Shown here: positions 11,317 to 24,285 of the stretch, in pieces
How the letters are laid out: every line of letters starts with the position of its first letter
Numbering within the stretch: the first letter of the stretch is position 1
From: Plantago major
Taxonomy: Eukaryota > Streptophyta > Magnoliopsida > Lamiales > Plantaginaceae
NCBI GenBank assembly: GCA_026545765.1
Contig: JAIFAC010000188.1
Span: forward strand, 86,691 to 150,690
Direction of reading: 5' to 3'
Length of the DNA: 64,000 bases
The notes under the pieces: generated by a model
Database searches by the model: none
Told to the model about the DNA's origin: nothing
The model's input: the letters and a program-made list of their open reading frames with translations, nothing else
Program-made: the position numbers and the translations under genes

Positions 11317-14300
11317 CTAGTTAATATATAATATACATATAATTCATCATGTATCCATCTCATTCATTAGAAGATTAGAGACATTACCTTTCTTTCTATA
11401 TTTTACTAGAAATTTATTCTAATTGTAGATAGGTGATTTGGATAGAATAGAATGAGTGCTTCCTGGCTTCTATTTACATTCTAGTCGATTCCTTAGGATG
11501 ATGAAAAAATAAGGTATGTAAGTCCACTCTCTTCTTACCAGATATGTATTTTTTTTTTGTTATTTTAGTTCTAGTTGTTTTCTAAAAGGAATTATAGAGC
11601 ATAACAAAGGAACTTTCCAAATTGTTGTTAATAGTGCCTTTAAGTTTGCATCTGACATTGTATATATTTTAGGTGCAACGCCATAAAAAACTTGTCGCCT
11701 TTATTTCATTCAAACAAGGAGAATATCCATTTCTATGTTGGTAGATATAGCAAAAAATAATGTTGAACTCTGTCTTACAGCGCAAACTAATTTTGTCTTA
11801 GAATCTTTTCTTTCTAATCTAATTAAGTGTGATCCTAAGTCCATATCGAACGAGCCAAAGAAGATATATGACCTTTCGAAGTTCTCTATATAGGATTCAT
11901 TTTATTTTGTAGTCATTCTTCTTTCTTTAGATTCATCATTAGTCGTATTGCGTCGTGGCGTGGCATAGGGCGGATAGTTTTTCTTTCATACAAAGACCCT
12001 TTCTTGGATAGCACAGATATTCTTGTCATGTAAGATCGGATTTTACTTAGATGATAGAGTTATGAACCAAGTAAAGAATTTACGCAAATATAGATTAGAT
12101 TGTGGATATTCCAAATCTATTCTAAGCCTGATTTATTTTATATTGTTGTTAACCATCAAAAAAAAGGTAAGGTCCTAAATCTCCATCTACCTACTACCTA
12201 GGCTTTTTTTAAGAAAAATGAAAATTCTGGTACTTCTATTTTTTTATACTAATAAGTTCCGCCAGTAATATAAGTTACAGGGTCTTTATTTAAATAAAGG
12301 AGGCAAGGAAGGATAAATACGAATCTTTTCTTTTACAAAAAGCATGTAGATCATCAAGGGGTGTTATATTCCAAAAGAGGTGTTTAATGAAGAAATTGGA
12401 AAACAAACGTGCCATGAGAATTTGTTGTTATCGCTTTTCAAAACTAGATATTCTAGAAGAGATAACAACACTCCTAGCTAATAAAAATAGAATATAAGGA
12501 GAAGATCCAATTATTTATTATTCGTGAAAGAGAATGAAGATTTTGGTGTTCTTTATGTATACTGGCAACTGTTAGACTTTAAAGAAAGATATTTTTAATA
12601 ATATATTTTTTATTTATATAGAGTTTAGTCCGCTACAAGAATACAATGGTTTCCCGAGACGGTTAGGTATTCCAATCCAATGTACTGCAGTTTACCCTTT
12701 TTATCTACCTATTTTGTATAAGGAACCGGGCACGAGAATATAGGCAAGGAATAGATCTCGCTTAAGAATTCCTACTACCAGGGAATCTCCAATAAAATAA
12801 AGTGTTCAGTACTAGATAGAATTACAACAGAATTTAGTAATTTTTTTATACATTTTTGAAAGGAAAGGAGGAGATTCTACACAGGGAAGAGAAGATAATC
12901 GGATTACACTTTTAAGGTAAGGCACTCCAGAAAACACAAGAAGAAATGTCTACTTTAAATTAAACCATCTGTCTCTATTTATGTATAAAATAGAAAAGTT
13001 ATGTAAGTATATTATATCCTATCCAACCAAGCAACTCGGGATCTTTCGCGGGACAACGTCTATTATATATAGAAAAGTCACCCATTTTACATTTCATTCA
13101 TATACGTTATGCATTCATTCCATGTTTCTTCCTTTGCGGTTATACTTGTGTTGTTTAAATACCTTTTTCACGGCGAGACTCGGACGATTCCTTTATAACT
13201 TTGAGATACTGGTAGAGGATTTTTCTTCTTCATTATTTGCTGTGCTATCGAATACTATTTAGTTAGTATGCCACACATCCTATACTATACTGTACTGTTT
13301 GCTTGTAACTTATAATAAAAAAAAGGAAATTAGAAATAAGGGATTTTTTATTTTAGTCAATTGCACAGTTACCAAGAGTTGTTGCCAGCAGAGAATAGTA
13401 CAAAGAAGGGCCTACAAAAACTTAACACTTATTCTTAGTAATACTCGAGTCTACCTTCTCTATATTTTCTGCATATTCCATGCAAAGTTCGGATTGTTTG
13501 TTGTGTCCAGTTTCTCTTTATTTTCTCTCTATCTAACTTCCATCCTTTCTCTACCTTTTATTAGTTTTAAGAGAAGATGTTAGCCCTACTTTTTTATAGT
13601 ATACCCTTAGTAAGCTATGTACTTTACAAGTATAGATTTAACTCCAATTAAGTATTTCATATACATTTTCTATTTACCAGATAGCGTATACCTTCTCTTC
13701 TATAGTACTTAACTTAAAAATCTAGCTTATTATTTATACAACACGCAAAGTACTTTACTTTACGTGACGTGGAGAAGGAGTATTGGATTCTATAAATAGA
13801 GATAGATAATACCTAAGTTTCTTTTAGTTTTCATGTTTGAGTCTCGCTTATTACGATCTCTGCTACACCGGTTGATTTTTTAGTTGCTCAAAGTTCTATA
13901 TATATTATTACATGGAGAAAATATAAATTTTGAAAGCGATTGATTAACGTAAGTAACAGAAAAGTTGGTTCTTGTATGACATATTGACATATAAAATATT
14001 TTAGACGTAATTCTTGGTTGTAGATTACCTAGCATTCCAAACAAAGTTATTCGCGAGGAAAGATCTATTTGAGAACTATGAGTATTTCTTTTTTTCTATA
14101 TTCGTACACTATCTATCTTCATATGTCAACTTAAAGTCAAGCGTAGAATTCGTATGTATTTACATTTACTACATTATTATTTATTATAATGTTGGGGAGG
14201 TTTTTTACAATATAAAATAGCCTATAAAACACTCCTTCCGATAGAATCTGTGCTCTAAACGTAAATTTCTTCATAGAAGGAGAAAGTATAATAATAATGA

Positions 14301-15324
14301 TAATAAAGAATATAATGGTTCCTTTAATCATTTCTTTATTTACCGCGTTACCACACGCAGCACAGGGAAAAAATAAAAGACCTTGCTAGATTAGATGCTG
14401 TTTACCTACAAATGTCTCTTTTTTTTTTTTGACCTTTTTCTTTCCAGCCGAAAGTACTCCGCTCTCCTTTGATCGTGACGTGACTTACTACATCTTCTCG
14501 ATATCCATCCCTCTAATAGACACTTCCTAATTCCTAATAATATGTATATAATTTAGTCTCTTCCGGCTTCTCTAGTGCAGTTTTCGACATGTATTAGAAT
14601 TTTAAAAAATGAATCAGAATAGAAAATAAGAAAAGACAACATATCAAAAATATCGAAAGGTTCTAAAAGACATAGATAAATCAGACGAAGATATTAAAGC
14701 AGGCATCAGACATACTCCCCTTTTCCTTTATTATAGCTTACTTATAGACAACTACTACATGGACTACGGTGTAGAGATTAAGTCCTTCATAGGAAATGTT
14801 AGACTTAGAATCACTTGTAATCAGTAGTTTCAGAATGGATGAAAAAGAAGCCGAATTATACACGTCTAACAACAAAGAAGCGTCATAGCTTTCTTTTTAT
14901 TAATTCCAAATTTTATAAATATAAAAAACTGTTCCAGAAATGTCGTCATAGGATTAGAATCTCTTCTATTTGTTTGCAAAATATCCCAAAATAGGTACAG
15001 GTTTACATTACAGAGTACACAAAAATACTTAGATTTGTACACCAAGTGCTCTTTTGTATTTATCGGTGACATTATAACAAAGTGTCGTTATCGTAACAAA
15101 TGAGAACTACCCGGTTAGATCTTTTCGAAAAATATTCATGTCATTCATTAATAAAATAATATAAAATTGCTTTGTTGGAAAAACACTTCTGGGAAAATAG
15201 ACACTATTTTATAGGAGTCTATGAAAAGAGCTAATGCCATGCTTCTCTACTTGTACGTGATGCTGTGAAATAATTATGTCTAATAAAGAATTCTAGACTA
15301 TGCTTGGAAATTAACCTATTTTTC

Positions 15325-15346
15325 TATCTTATTTATATCTTATTTA
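15325..15346. repeat. 11-bp tandem duplication
   Basis: TATCTTATTTA occurs twice in direct succession without mismatch. Confidence 0.85.
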
Positions 15347-16068
15347 TACAAAATACAATACAGTTAGCTGGGAGGAAGGGAAAGAAAGTATATGCACAAA
15401 ATGAAAAACGAGTCTAATACATACCAAAAAAGGAGGTGGTTTACTTATAAATAAATCATCAAAGTGAGTGAACAGGAGAAGAGCCCGAGCAAAGAAAGAA
15501 TAATGAATTTCATATTTATTATTCTAGTATTCCTAGTCCGGCGATGTCCTTATATACGTAATTTCGGAACTTCTTTCGGTTCTGTTTACATGTTTACTAC
15601 AAACAAGATGGAAGGAAATAAGGGAAAAAGCTTTAAGTGCCTTTTATGATTCGCAGGCAATAACAATATAAAGCAAAGTCAAAGACTAGAAATTCCATAT
15701 CTCGAAACATTTTCATACTTCATTAAATCTATGCCTAGATAAGTTATACTCACTTAACATAAAACATAGCGTTTCAAACAAATATTTCACATCCAATCGG
15801 CTTAAGTTAAGTATTTAATCCAAGAACTCGAAAAAGGAGAACAGCCAAGTAACCGTAATTGAACTCTCCTTTCGTGCTGCAAACTATACATCTTTATTTT
15901 TTACTTCGTTAAAGGATAATAGAGAAAAGTTTTTCTCTACCCAAAATACATGTGTCGGAACAAAAAATATAGAACAAGCCCAATACTATAAAAGGGACAG
16001 TCCTCCAGAGAAATCCCGTAAAAACATTCATACATAAATTTTTTAGGTACAATTTAGAATAGAGAAAT

Positions 16069-16090
16069 TAGAAATCTATTAGAAATCTAT
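16069..16090. repeat. 11-bp tandem duplication
   Basis: TAGAAATCTAT occurs twice in direct succession without mismatch. Confidence 0.85.
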
Positions 16091-16821
16091 ATAATTGCAT
16101 TTAACGGATAAAAATACAAATACCTGTCTACTTTAGTTATAGGCATACCTCGTTGTTTTTTTTACTTATCTCGCTTAGCTGTTAGTTTTTATTAGTCCAA
16201 TACAGTTATTTTCACAAATATTACATACAGGATTTATTCATTTATTCGTGGAGGATAGACTTAGTGCCCTTGCTTACTTAGTCATACTAAGACAAAAAAG
16301 GATAAGTTCTATAATGATGCTATGAAAGAATCGTATTTTATCCGTATGTTTCTCTACCACCTAGTGAGTAAATTTCACCATTTTACTTTATCTATTATTT
16401 ATAACCCGCTAATTGACACAATTCTATTGGATTGGGGACAAAACTTCTTAAGTGTAGGTAACCCGGTGCGATAGAAGTACTCTCCAGACAGAAGCATGTT
16501 AAAAGCGTTAAGTGCATACGTCAAAACAAAAAAGACCCAGGAACAACCTAATTTGGTTAAATTTAATGGCTATTGGAAAAAGAGGGAACGTGCTTTCTTT
16601 GTAAAAACCGTTGTATGAATATAGATGTTACTCTGTGACTTCTTTCTGTGGATTCGCCATGTTTCATGTGATATGTATGTCGCATTGCCTAAGTTTTGTA
16701 TTATCCTGTTACACTACTTGTATTGTATTTCATTTGCCTGCTTGATATCCTAGAATTTCTTGTATTCCTTTTACATTTATATATAATAATTCGATACATA
16801 ACATAGCCTACCTCCTCTTTG

Positions 16822-16859
16822 AAATAATATTATACCTTTAAGAAATATTATACCTTTAA
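16822..16859. repeat. 17-20 bp near-perfect tandem duplication
   Basis: AATATTATACCTTTAA is repeated almost head to tail, with a 3-base difference at the joint. Confidence 0.75.
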
Positions 16860-16933
16860 TAGGAAAATCCACTTTGAAAGAAATTACAAAAAAGTTCTTT
16901 TCTATTTATATTCTATTTATATATATTATACTT

Positions 16934-16970
16934 GCACTGGGTCCAAATTAAGATTCTACTTAAGCCGATT
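16934..16970 (+). repeat. Dispersed repeat family 4, copy 1
   Basis: It matches 57053-57089 at 30 of 37 positions with no gap: GCA.TGG..CCAAAT.AA.ATT.TACTTAAG.CGATT. Six of the seven differences are transitions, as expected for an old copy decaying by C-to-T change. The copies are 40 kb apart in the same orientation. A family 1 copy follows about 150 bp downstream here. Confidence 0.7.
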
Positions 16971-17123
16971 TTATTATTTATATGTTTGGCGTTTGCTCCT
17001 GTTGTTCGTTGATTCTCTCTTTAATAATATAATATAATACGATTGAAAATTATTACACTTTTTTTTATTACTTATTTATTTCTTTATTTTTATTTAGTAC
17101 TAACTTAGTATAGCTATAATAAG

Positions 17124-17172
17124 GAGTTATCCAAAAACATAGTAGAGCCTTCAAGCCAAATAAAAAACTACA
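17124..17172 (+). repeat. Dispersed repeat family 1, copy
   Basis: GTTATCCAAAAACATAGTAG, then AGCCTTCAAGCC, then AAATAAAAA. It aligns closely to 8065-8107 with a one-base gap. Confidence 0.6.
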
Positions 17173-17429
17173 ATCCTACTTTATTTACTTGCTGAGAGTT
17201 TTTCTTGTCTATATTCGGAAAAAGTCCAGACTTGGAAACAGTATTATCACCATTTGGATTATTATTTATAATTAAGTACGCCATAACTTCCACGTCTACT
17301 ATGCTATGCTGGATTATACCTAGGTAAGCAATGTACCATATTTGTCTTCTTGTATGAGTATGTATTTGTATTTTTTTTATCCTGCTGTATTGAAAACAAG
17401 AATTCTATTCTATAAAGCTCTACAAGACG

Positions 17430-17545
17430 TTCTACAAAAAACTATATAGCAGAGTCACTTCTTTGGTTGGAAAAACGTACTGGAAGTAGACGACCCCATT
17501 GGTGCAACTTTCATTTATAGCTCGTTATAAAAATAAAATCACTAC
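17430..17545 (+). repeat. Dispersed repeat family 1, long copy
   Basis: It aligns to 20824-20939 over its whole length: CTA..AAAAA.TATAGCAGAGT, then CTTC, then GGTG.AAC, then CTATAGTTCG-like (TTATAGCTCG here), then TTATAAAAATA. The distal half is the best evidence that the unit extends past the GGTGCT block to about 115 bp. Confidence 0.6.
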
Positions 17546-17796
17546 CAAGAGAAAAGCCGAAATTTAGGAAATAAATACATAGATGATCTTCTATATCTTT
17601 GATTTATTTTAAAACCCGTGCAGTAGTATAGTATTTTAACGTTACGAAACATTTTTTTAGAAGTAGGATCTGGCGAGAAAGATATAAAGAAGAAATGGAA
17701 GTATTTGGTTGTCTTTGTCGTAAGTACTATGATGGGTATTGGAGCTTAATAGCAGAATTTAGACTCTCTACTTACTTTTAATTGTTTCTATAAAAA

Positions 17797-17842
17797 GTTC
17801 TATCCAAAAAGAAAAAGAAGAGCCCCAAAAATATACAAATCC
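17797..17842 (+). repeat. Dispersed repeat family 1, copy
   Basis: GTTCTATCCAAAAAGAAAAA, then GAGCCCC, then AAAAATATACAAAT. The GAGCCC and AAAAATATACA blocks have the spacing seen at 8092-8113. Three copies thus fall within 0.75 kb (17.12, 17.43 and 17.80 kb). Confidence 0.6.
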
Positions 17843-17854
17843 ACAAGAATCACC

Positions 17855-17877
17855 TATATATATATATATATATATAT
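17855..17877. repeat. (TA)n microsatellite
   Basis: An uninterrupted TA tract of 23 bases directly follows a family 1 copy. Confidence 0.9.
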
Positions 17878-19570
17878 CGATTCTAGCTGAAAATAACTTG
17901 TTGGGAACTGGTGCGACTGGTACAACACGCCCAAGTAAGTAAAAGGGTAGGCTTGGATTCTATAGAAGAAGAACGAAAGAAGTAGACACACATATTTGTA
18001 ATTTGTAATGTTGAAACTCAAATAAATAAAAAGTGTTATCCACTGTCGATTAGATTCGTTATATACAACTAAAAAAGGAGAATAAAAAGGAAAAGAAATA
18101 GACATCCACTGGTGTTACTTTTACTGTTACATACAGGTATAAATTACCGCTCATGCTTCTGTGCTTCTTTAATCCTATTTGACTACAAATTAACCGCTCA
18201 ATTCACTCCTCTAACGGCTTTGGTAAGGGACAGAAGTCTTGCATTCCTTGTGTTTATATTATAAAGATCTTTATTCTATATTAATTTATTAAGAAAGAAC
18301 ATTAAGAGGAAGAAGTAGATTATTAGACTCCAAAAAGGGTTTCTAAAATCAAAAACTACTGCAGCTGTCGATTCAAAGGAAAGTGCATAAATTGATTTTC
18401 TATTTGATTTGTAGTTGGTCCTATATGTACCCTATAAAGGGCGTGTTTAAGGCCATGTATGTTTAGAAAATTTTATTTTAGTGAGATACATACCGACTCG
18501 ACTTCCACCCTTCGCCCCTAGTTTGACTTGTTATAAGAGAACACTACCTCATAGTAGACTAGAAAGAAGAAAAGAAATCCAAAAGAACTACCTTCACCTG
18601 TTATAGTTCGAAATAAATAGTTTGGGAAGAATCAGCAGAAAGCGTAAATTTTTAGTATTTCTATTCATATGTTAGGTATTTACTCACTTCTTTGTAACTC
18701 ACATCTTTGTTTATGAAATCATTATGACCCATATCCACCTAGTTACCATAGCATACCCTATCCTGTTAGTCTAGACAAATTCTCATTCCTCTTTTTCCAT
18801 ATACGAGCAGGCCTGCAATGTACCCTAGCTGCCTCTCGAGGAGTTTACATAATTGAGTTTAATAGTTATCTCTCTCTTTAGAAGTAGTTAGTTATCATAA
18901 AAACACAATAGAGAATTCCCGGAAGATTGGACTGGACTACCTGGCTGACACCATAAATTGCATTTCTAGCTCGTTATCTCATTCATTAGGACCTACTAAC
19001 ATTATTTTTCCTTGTTGACCTTCTATTCTGCTGCTAAATTAGGATATCCTATTTCTTTTCTACAGAATGTTATATGTATTATATTATATGTAGAGACATT
19101 TTGGCTGTTTTTTTTAATGACTTATAGCATTTATCCCTAGCTCATAGGACATGTGACAGAAGAATTTGTTTTGTTTTCTTCCTTTAGTACTTATTTCTAT
19201 ACCTTGGCCTGTACAATACGATGCCCTGTATTGGTACACTGCAGTAGCGTAAATTTCATTTATACTTCGTTTACTGGAGTATCCAGTCCAGCATCATGCC
19301 TACTTCTAGACAAAAAGGGCACACAACACAATATAGCATTCGTACTGGCATAGGTTTTTCTTCTTTATGACTAGATATTTATTATGAATTATGAATTCTG
19401 GTTAATCTTTAAGTACAAAATACAGACCTTATCTTTTATATTATATATATATCTCACTCAACTCACAAAGAACCTGGTGTAAAGAGGACTAGAAGAAAAA
19501 ATACAACATTGGTTGCACATATTGATTGCCTATAAGTTCTAATTTTCGAAAACACGGATAAACAACCATA

Positions 19571-19615
19571 TTATATTTTATATATACATATATATATTAT
19601 ATATATATATGTATA
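19571..19615. repeat. TA-rich palindromic tract
   Basis: A 45-base A/T-only run in which ATACATATATATAT is matched by ATATATATATATGTAT downstream. It is almost self-complementary and would fold as a long hairpin or cruciform. Confidence 0.75.
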
Positions 19616-19650
19616 AAGTACATATAAAGATACAAATTAAAGTACGAAAG

Positions 19651-19750
19651 TTGGAGAAAGTAAAACAACGTTAGTTAATCGACTATTATCCCACTAAATA
19701 GAAACCTCCAGGAAGGAATAGTTATGATGCCAGATACTTGTTTCTTTGAG
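19651..19750 (+). repeat. Dispersed repeat family 2, copy
   Basis: The core is CTATTATC.CACTAAATAGAA, then CC, then GGAATAG, then GCCAGATACTTG. It aligns to 27041-27130 at about 70% over 58 bases and to 57190-57280. The upstream words AACAACG and AATCGA are also shared loosely. Confidence 0.6.
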
Positions 19751-20823
19751 TTCTATTAATGAATGCATCAATCAATCCATTTCCGCTCTAAGTCTTTAAT
19801 TCCCAGCCTCGTTTTCTCTTGCTTTGCTTACTCGTTATAGCTATATCCCACATCCACAATCTATACCAAATCTTTTTTATTAGTTAGAGTTAAAATGAAT
19901 ACTTATCCTTGCAAAGCAAAGGAAGAAGTGTATGTAGTTAAAAAAACGTTTATTCGTTTCCTAAAATAGATTCTACCTACTAAATAAAGAGAGTTAATAT
20001 TCTACTAAAAAAGACTAGAAACCGTAGATACAAATTCTGTTTGTTTAACTATTTTAACAATATCGGTTATTGACAGGATTCCCTGGTTGAAACAGAAATT
20101 AGAGATCTTCATATGGAAGAAAACCTTGAATGAATTCTGCTATAACACACACACGGAGAAAGATACTTTTATTATTTTATTAATTATACATAAATAAAAG
20201 CGTAGGAAGAAATATGAATTTTCTCCAAAACAAAATTGGGCAAGTCTAGGACAATGGAAGCCAACGCATAGTGAAGTCACTTAACTAATTAATAAGCCCA
20301 AGAAACTTTCTTCTATATTTGCTTTAACAAGGCGGAACCTAATATCCTACACAAATTCACTCTAAGTGAAGTGGTGAGTGATACTTAAGTACAACAACCG
20401 AGTTAACGCTCTATGCACAAATCAAAATGTTTTCCTTTCCTTCTTTTATTTCTATTCTCCAAAAATGAATATTCGTTCTCACAGAAATCCGTCTTTATTA
20501 TTATCTCTTTCTAATAATTTCTATCTTTACGGGGTAAGGTTAGAGCTAATGATTTCTTCCTTTCTATTTAGTTAGAAGAGTAGTGCTTCAATGTTAGAAT
20601 CTCAAACAAAGACTTCTTAATTACTTGCGATTGATAGTTACAAGTTACAGGCGAGAAAATAATTGAAAAATGGACTCTGCAGCTAAAGAACTCAAAAGGA
20701 TTAGAAAAACTTACCTACAGTTAAGTTAGTTTTTGTGTTGTTAACTGTTTCCAATCCATTCTACATAGAATTTTCCCTTTTATTTTTCATATGATCTTGT
20801 CGTCCCTTGGGTTTCTAGTTTAT

Positions 20824-20939
20824 GAGCAGCTATCCAAAAAATATAGCAGAGTTTCTTCGAAAAAAAATATACAAGTGCGGGTGCTGCTGGTGGAACAAGA
20901 TATTATTATCCCTCGTCTATAGTTCGTTGTAAAAATAGG
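20824..20939 (+). repeat. Dispersed repeat family 1, best long copy
   Basis: AGCAGCTATCCAAAAAATATAG, then AGAGTTTCTTCG, then AAATATACAAGTG, then GGTGCT, then GGTGGAAC, then CGTCTATAGTTCGTTGTAA. It matches 8061-8126 in its first half (about 80%) and 17430-17545 throughout. No flanking direct repeat or coding frame was found that would mark it as a whole mobile element. Confidence 0.65.
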
Positions 20940-22873
20940 AAATCCATAGATTAAAACTACCCTGCACTAATATAGAATTTGACGTTGTGACTACGACAAT
21001 TATAGGACGACTTGTCTCTACTTTACTTTGTTGTTATTTTCTCTTATCCTTCTGCTAGACATTTACTCCTTCCCGTTTGCGCAATCCACATTCTTTTGTT
21101 TGTTCTTTATTCATAATTTATTAGAAGCAAGTTTTCATCATTTGATAGTAGAGTTTTTTTTTGAGCCCAAAGAAAAATAAAACTCTGAGGATCTTGGCCC
21201 AGTTGCAAGAGAAATGAAAATTCATTTATACTACCCTTGGGGATAATATCCTTTTTAGTTATTGTGCAAGGAACAAAAAATATAAGGCAAAGTCAAAGGA
21301 CAACATTAGTATAAATAGATCTTTAACGGTAGCATAGAAAAAGTATAGGGCAAAAAAAAGGAGCCAGAATTAGAATATAAAGAGATGCAGTGCAGTAAAA
21401 CAATAATACAGCAAGGACTGCGCATACATATTTATAAGGTTTATGTATGTTCGTCCGTTACTAAATACATAGGCTTAGATTAAATAGAAGAAATGCGGAA
21501 TTAAGTAATGAGATAAGTAAATTAAGGTATAGTATCGTTGTTCAGGCCCTATAGTATAAGATAAAAAATATAAAAAATAGGTTTATTCTTAGCTTCTGCG
21601 TCTTCCTCATTTATATGATATGGGTAGGTAAAATTAGTAAGAGGCATGATGTCTTGGTATCTTTGTTGTCTTCTATTTTCATTCATAACGGTAAGTACAT
21701 GTTCGTATACTTTTAAGAATTTCTACGGGTATATCTCACTCATATAATATTGTAGTAGCCTCCGTAAATATCGATTTCTGGAAACAAATACTCTTCTTGG
21801 AATTCATCATAATAAAGTATCCAAAATCTAAGTAAGTGCATACATATACATAAGAAAGGATCCTAGTTACCTAGAAAGACATAACTCTAACCTTCCTTGA
21901 ATTGTAATTAAAAAGCAAACAAAGGTCGTAGTAGGATTATAGTATATAGGTAGATCATAATATTAATATATAGATAAGATAGTTGTTAGTAATTTTAAAT
22001 TTCTATTTATTTTAGAGATACTTAGTAAAGTAAAGAGCACCAAGATAGCCGCTTTTTAAACACATCAGACCAAACCGCATGAAGCTATGGCACAAATATG
22101 ACAAAAAGAAAAAGACCCCCGAATGAGGTTGGCTATCCTCAACTAAAACACGAAGTAGTAATCTATCTTCATTTTTTATTTTAGATATTGCTTAAATTCG
22201 ACCCTCTCTTTTATTTCTAATTGCTATGATATTTAATTTATTTATTTGGCTAATAAAGCGTGCTCCGTGGGTTTATATTGTGAGTTCCCCATGTCTGTTA
22301 TGAATCCTATTCCTTACCAACTTTGTAAGGAGGTGACCTAAGCTGAAATGTGGAGTGAGTAGTCAGTCCCAAAATATTTATTTAGTATACCACCTAGACG
22401 GGCAAAAGTTCTGTTTAATTTGTTTAGTTCGTGGTGAATATATGAAAGGGGAAAAGTACATGCATATATTTATTTTTACATATCCTTTTATTTTAGAATA
22501 AAATTAGAAGAGTAAACCCGACCGAGGATTGTTAAAGACTAGTACAGAGGATGGAAATGCATACCGCTCTATTATTTATTAAATCTGTAAAAAAAAGTAC
22601 AAGCAAGACCAAAATATTACAGCAACGCGTCTTCTCCATTGTACCTCTTTCGCGTAACACTTATTCCTTTTGACAACCCCAACAAACTAATAAAAAATAG
22701 TAGGGATTTCCTTTCTTTGTAGACAAATAAAGATTGTTTAGAATGAATATCAATATGAATAGAATATAAAGACATGGTTTTTAATCAAAGCAGATAGTCA
22801 AAAATCAGTAAGTAGTATTTATCAAGTTAAGGAGGAAGAAGAGCACAGAGGCATATGCAAGTATAATTTTTAT

Positions 22874-22900
22874 TAGGAGCAATCCAAAAATCATACCCTT
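22874..22900 (+). repeat. Family 1-like short fragment
   Basis: AGGAGCAATCCAAAAATCA resembles the family 1 start, and matches the minus strand of 47341-47369 (GGACCAATCCAAAAATCC) better than the main group. It is possibly a subfamily. Confidence 0.35.
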
Positions 22901-23659
22901 TTTATTTAATTTGCCCGTATAAATTTCGCCTAGTCTAATAATATATCTGTCTAATATATCTATACTATCTATCCAATATATAATAACTAGTATAAACTAT
23001 ATAAATAAAATAGAAATATATAAGAGGTAATAATAATTTCTAACTATAAAGACCAATGCTCTATTGCGTGTACAGTGTTTCGTTGGTTCAGGGCATATAA
23101 TATTATTTATTATTAGTTTAGAAATAAGAGTAGACTTCTTCTTGTTGTATTTCCAGCTCTCTTTTTTCTCTTTTTAGAACCGCTTTGTTATCTCTTTAGC
23201 TATTTGTGCAGCACATATTAAGAAGGGCACTACTCGAGTCGATGAATATATCTTAATGCATATTAAATCTATTTTATTAGATATTCTTTCTTGAACACTT
23301 GAATAACAGAGAATAAACCTTATTTATACCTTATGCCTTATATTTATATTTATTCTTATATTTTTTTTATTATTGGAGTAGTTTGGATCTTTTAACCGAC
23401 GTGTCTTGTTTTTATCTTCTCATAATAAATAAAGTAAGTAGAAATTCTCATTATACACAAATTATACAAACTGGTACTGCATGTGTTTTTTATAGAATAA
23501 TATTGAATATATAGAATAATATCCACCCCAGTAAAGAAAAAATTCGAAGACTTGTTGAAAAAGGATTCCATCAAGCTAAATGAGAAGCTACTACCACTGC
23601 CGAAAGGTCGGAAAGGTACAAAAGACGTCCTGTATTATTATATTAGTATTATTTTTAGA

Positions 23660-23735
23660 AAAGGTAATCGTAGGCAATTGCTTATTATCTATCATACTAA
23701 ATAAAAATCTCTGTAAAGATTGGTCTATAAGATAG
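23660..23735 (+). repeat. Dispersed repeat family 2, copy
   Basis: TTATTATC, then ATACTAAATA.AAATCTC, then GTAAAGATT. It lines up with the CTATTATCCCACTAAATAGAA core at 19681. The downstream part is degraded. Confidence 0.45.
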
Positions 23736-24225
23736 AGTGTGCATGTCTTTCTCTATTACTAGAACCGAGTATTCCATAGAAAAGAAAAAGGAAAGAGTTA
23801 TACAATTTATTTAATATTTTAATAGCAACTCTATATTTAGTTTTATTGTTAGTTATATTAGCATAGCCAGGCAGAACAGAAAAAAATTTTTGGTAGTTGT
23901 TGGTAGAGTCCAACTAAAATATCCGCTTACATCTTTTGCCAATGAAATTTGTTAATTACAAGGATTAAGGAAAAATCAAAAAATATACTATAATGCATGG
24001 TAGAAAATCTAGTCTTTATTATATATACACGTTGATATACGAGTAAATTCCTGAAATACTTCTGCTAAATAAAGTAAAATTCAAAAAGAAACCACGTATG
24101 TTAAGAAATTATATTCATAGAATACTCATATTTTATAATCTATATAAGTATAAGTCAACAAAGAATATTCCTTTTCTTTTTTATTATCACAAACAAGGCT
24201 TTTATTTGTTTCGAAGTTACAACCA

Positions 24226-24285
24226 ATATGGTGGTGGATAATAACTCTGTAGTAGTTCACATCATGTCACGAAGACGTAGATAAT
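24226..24285 (+). repeat. Dispersed repeat family 3, copy 1
   Basis: GGATAATAACTCTGTAGTAG, then TTC, then ACGAAGACGTAG. It resembles 27921-27975 (GATGATAACTCCGAAATAG, TTC, GACGAAGAAGGCATAG) at roughly 70% over 43 bases. Only two copies were found, so the family is tentative. Confidence 0.4.

Noticed and set aside
12981..13583. Two consecutive plus-strand frames of 93 and 94 codons as one gene
   Set aside because: They are separated by stops, have unlike compositions and no recognisable motif. Lengths are within chance.
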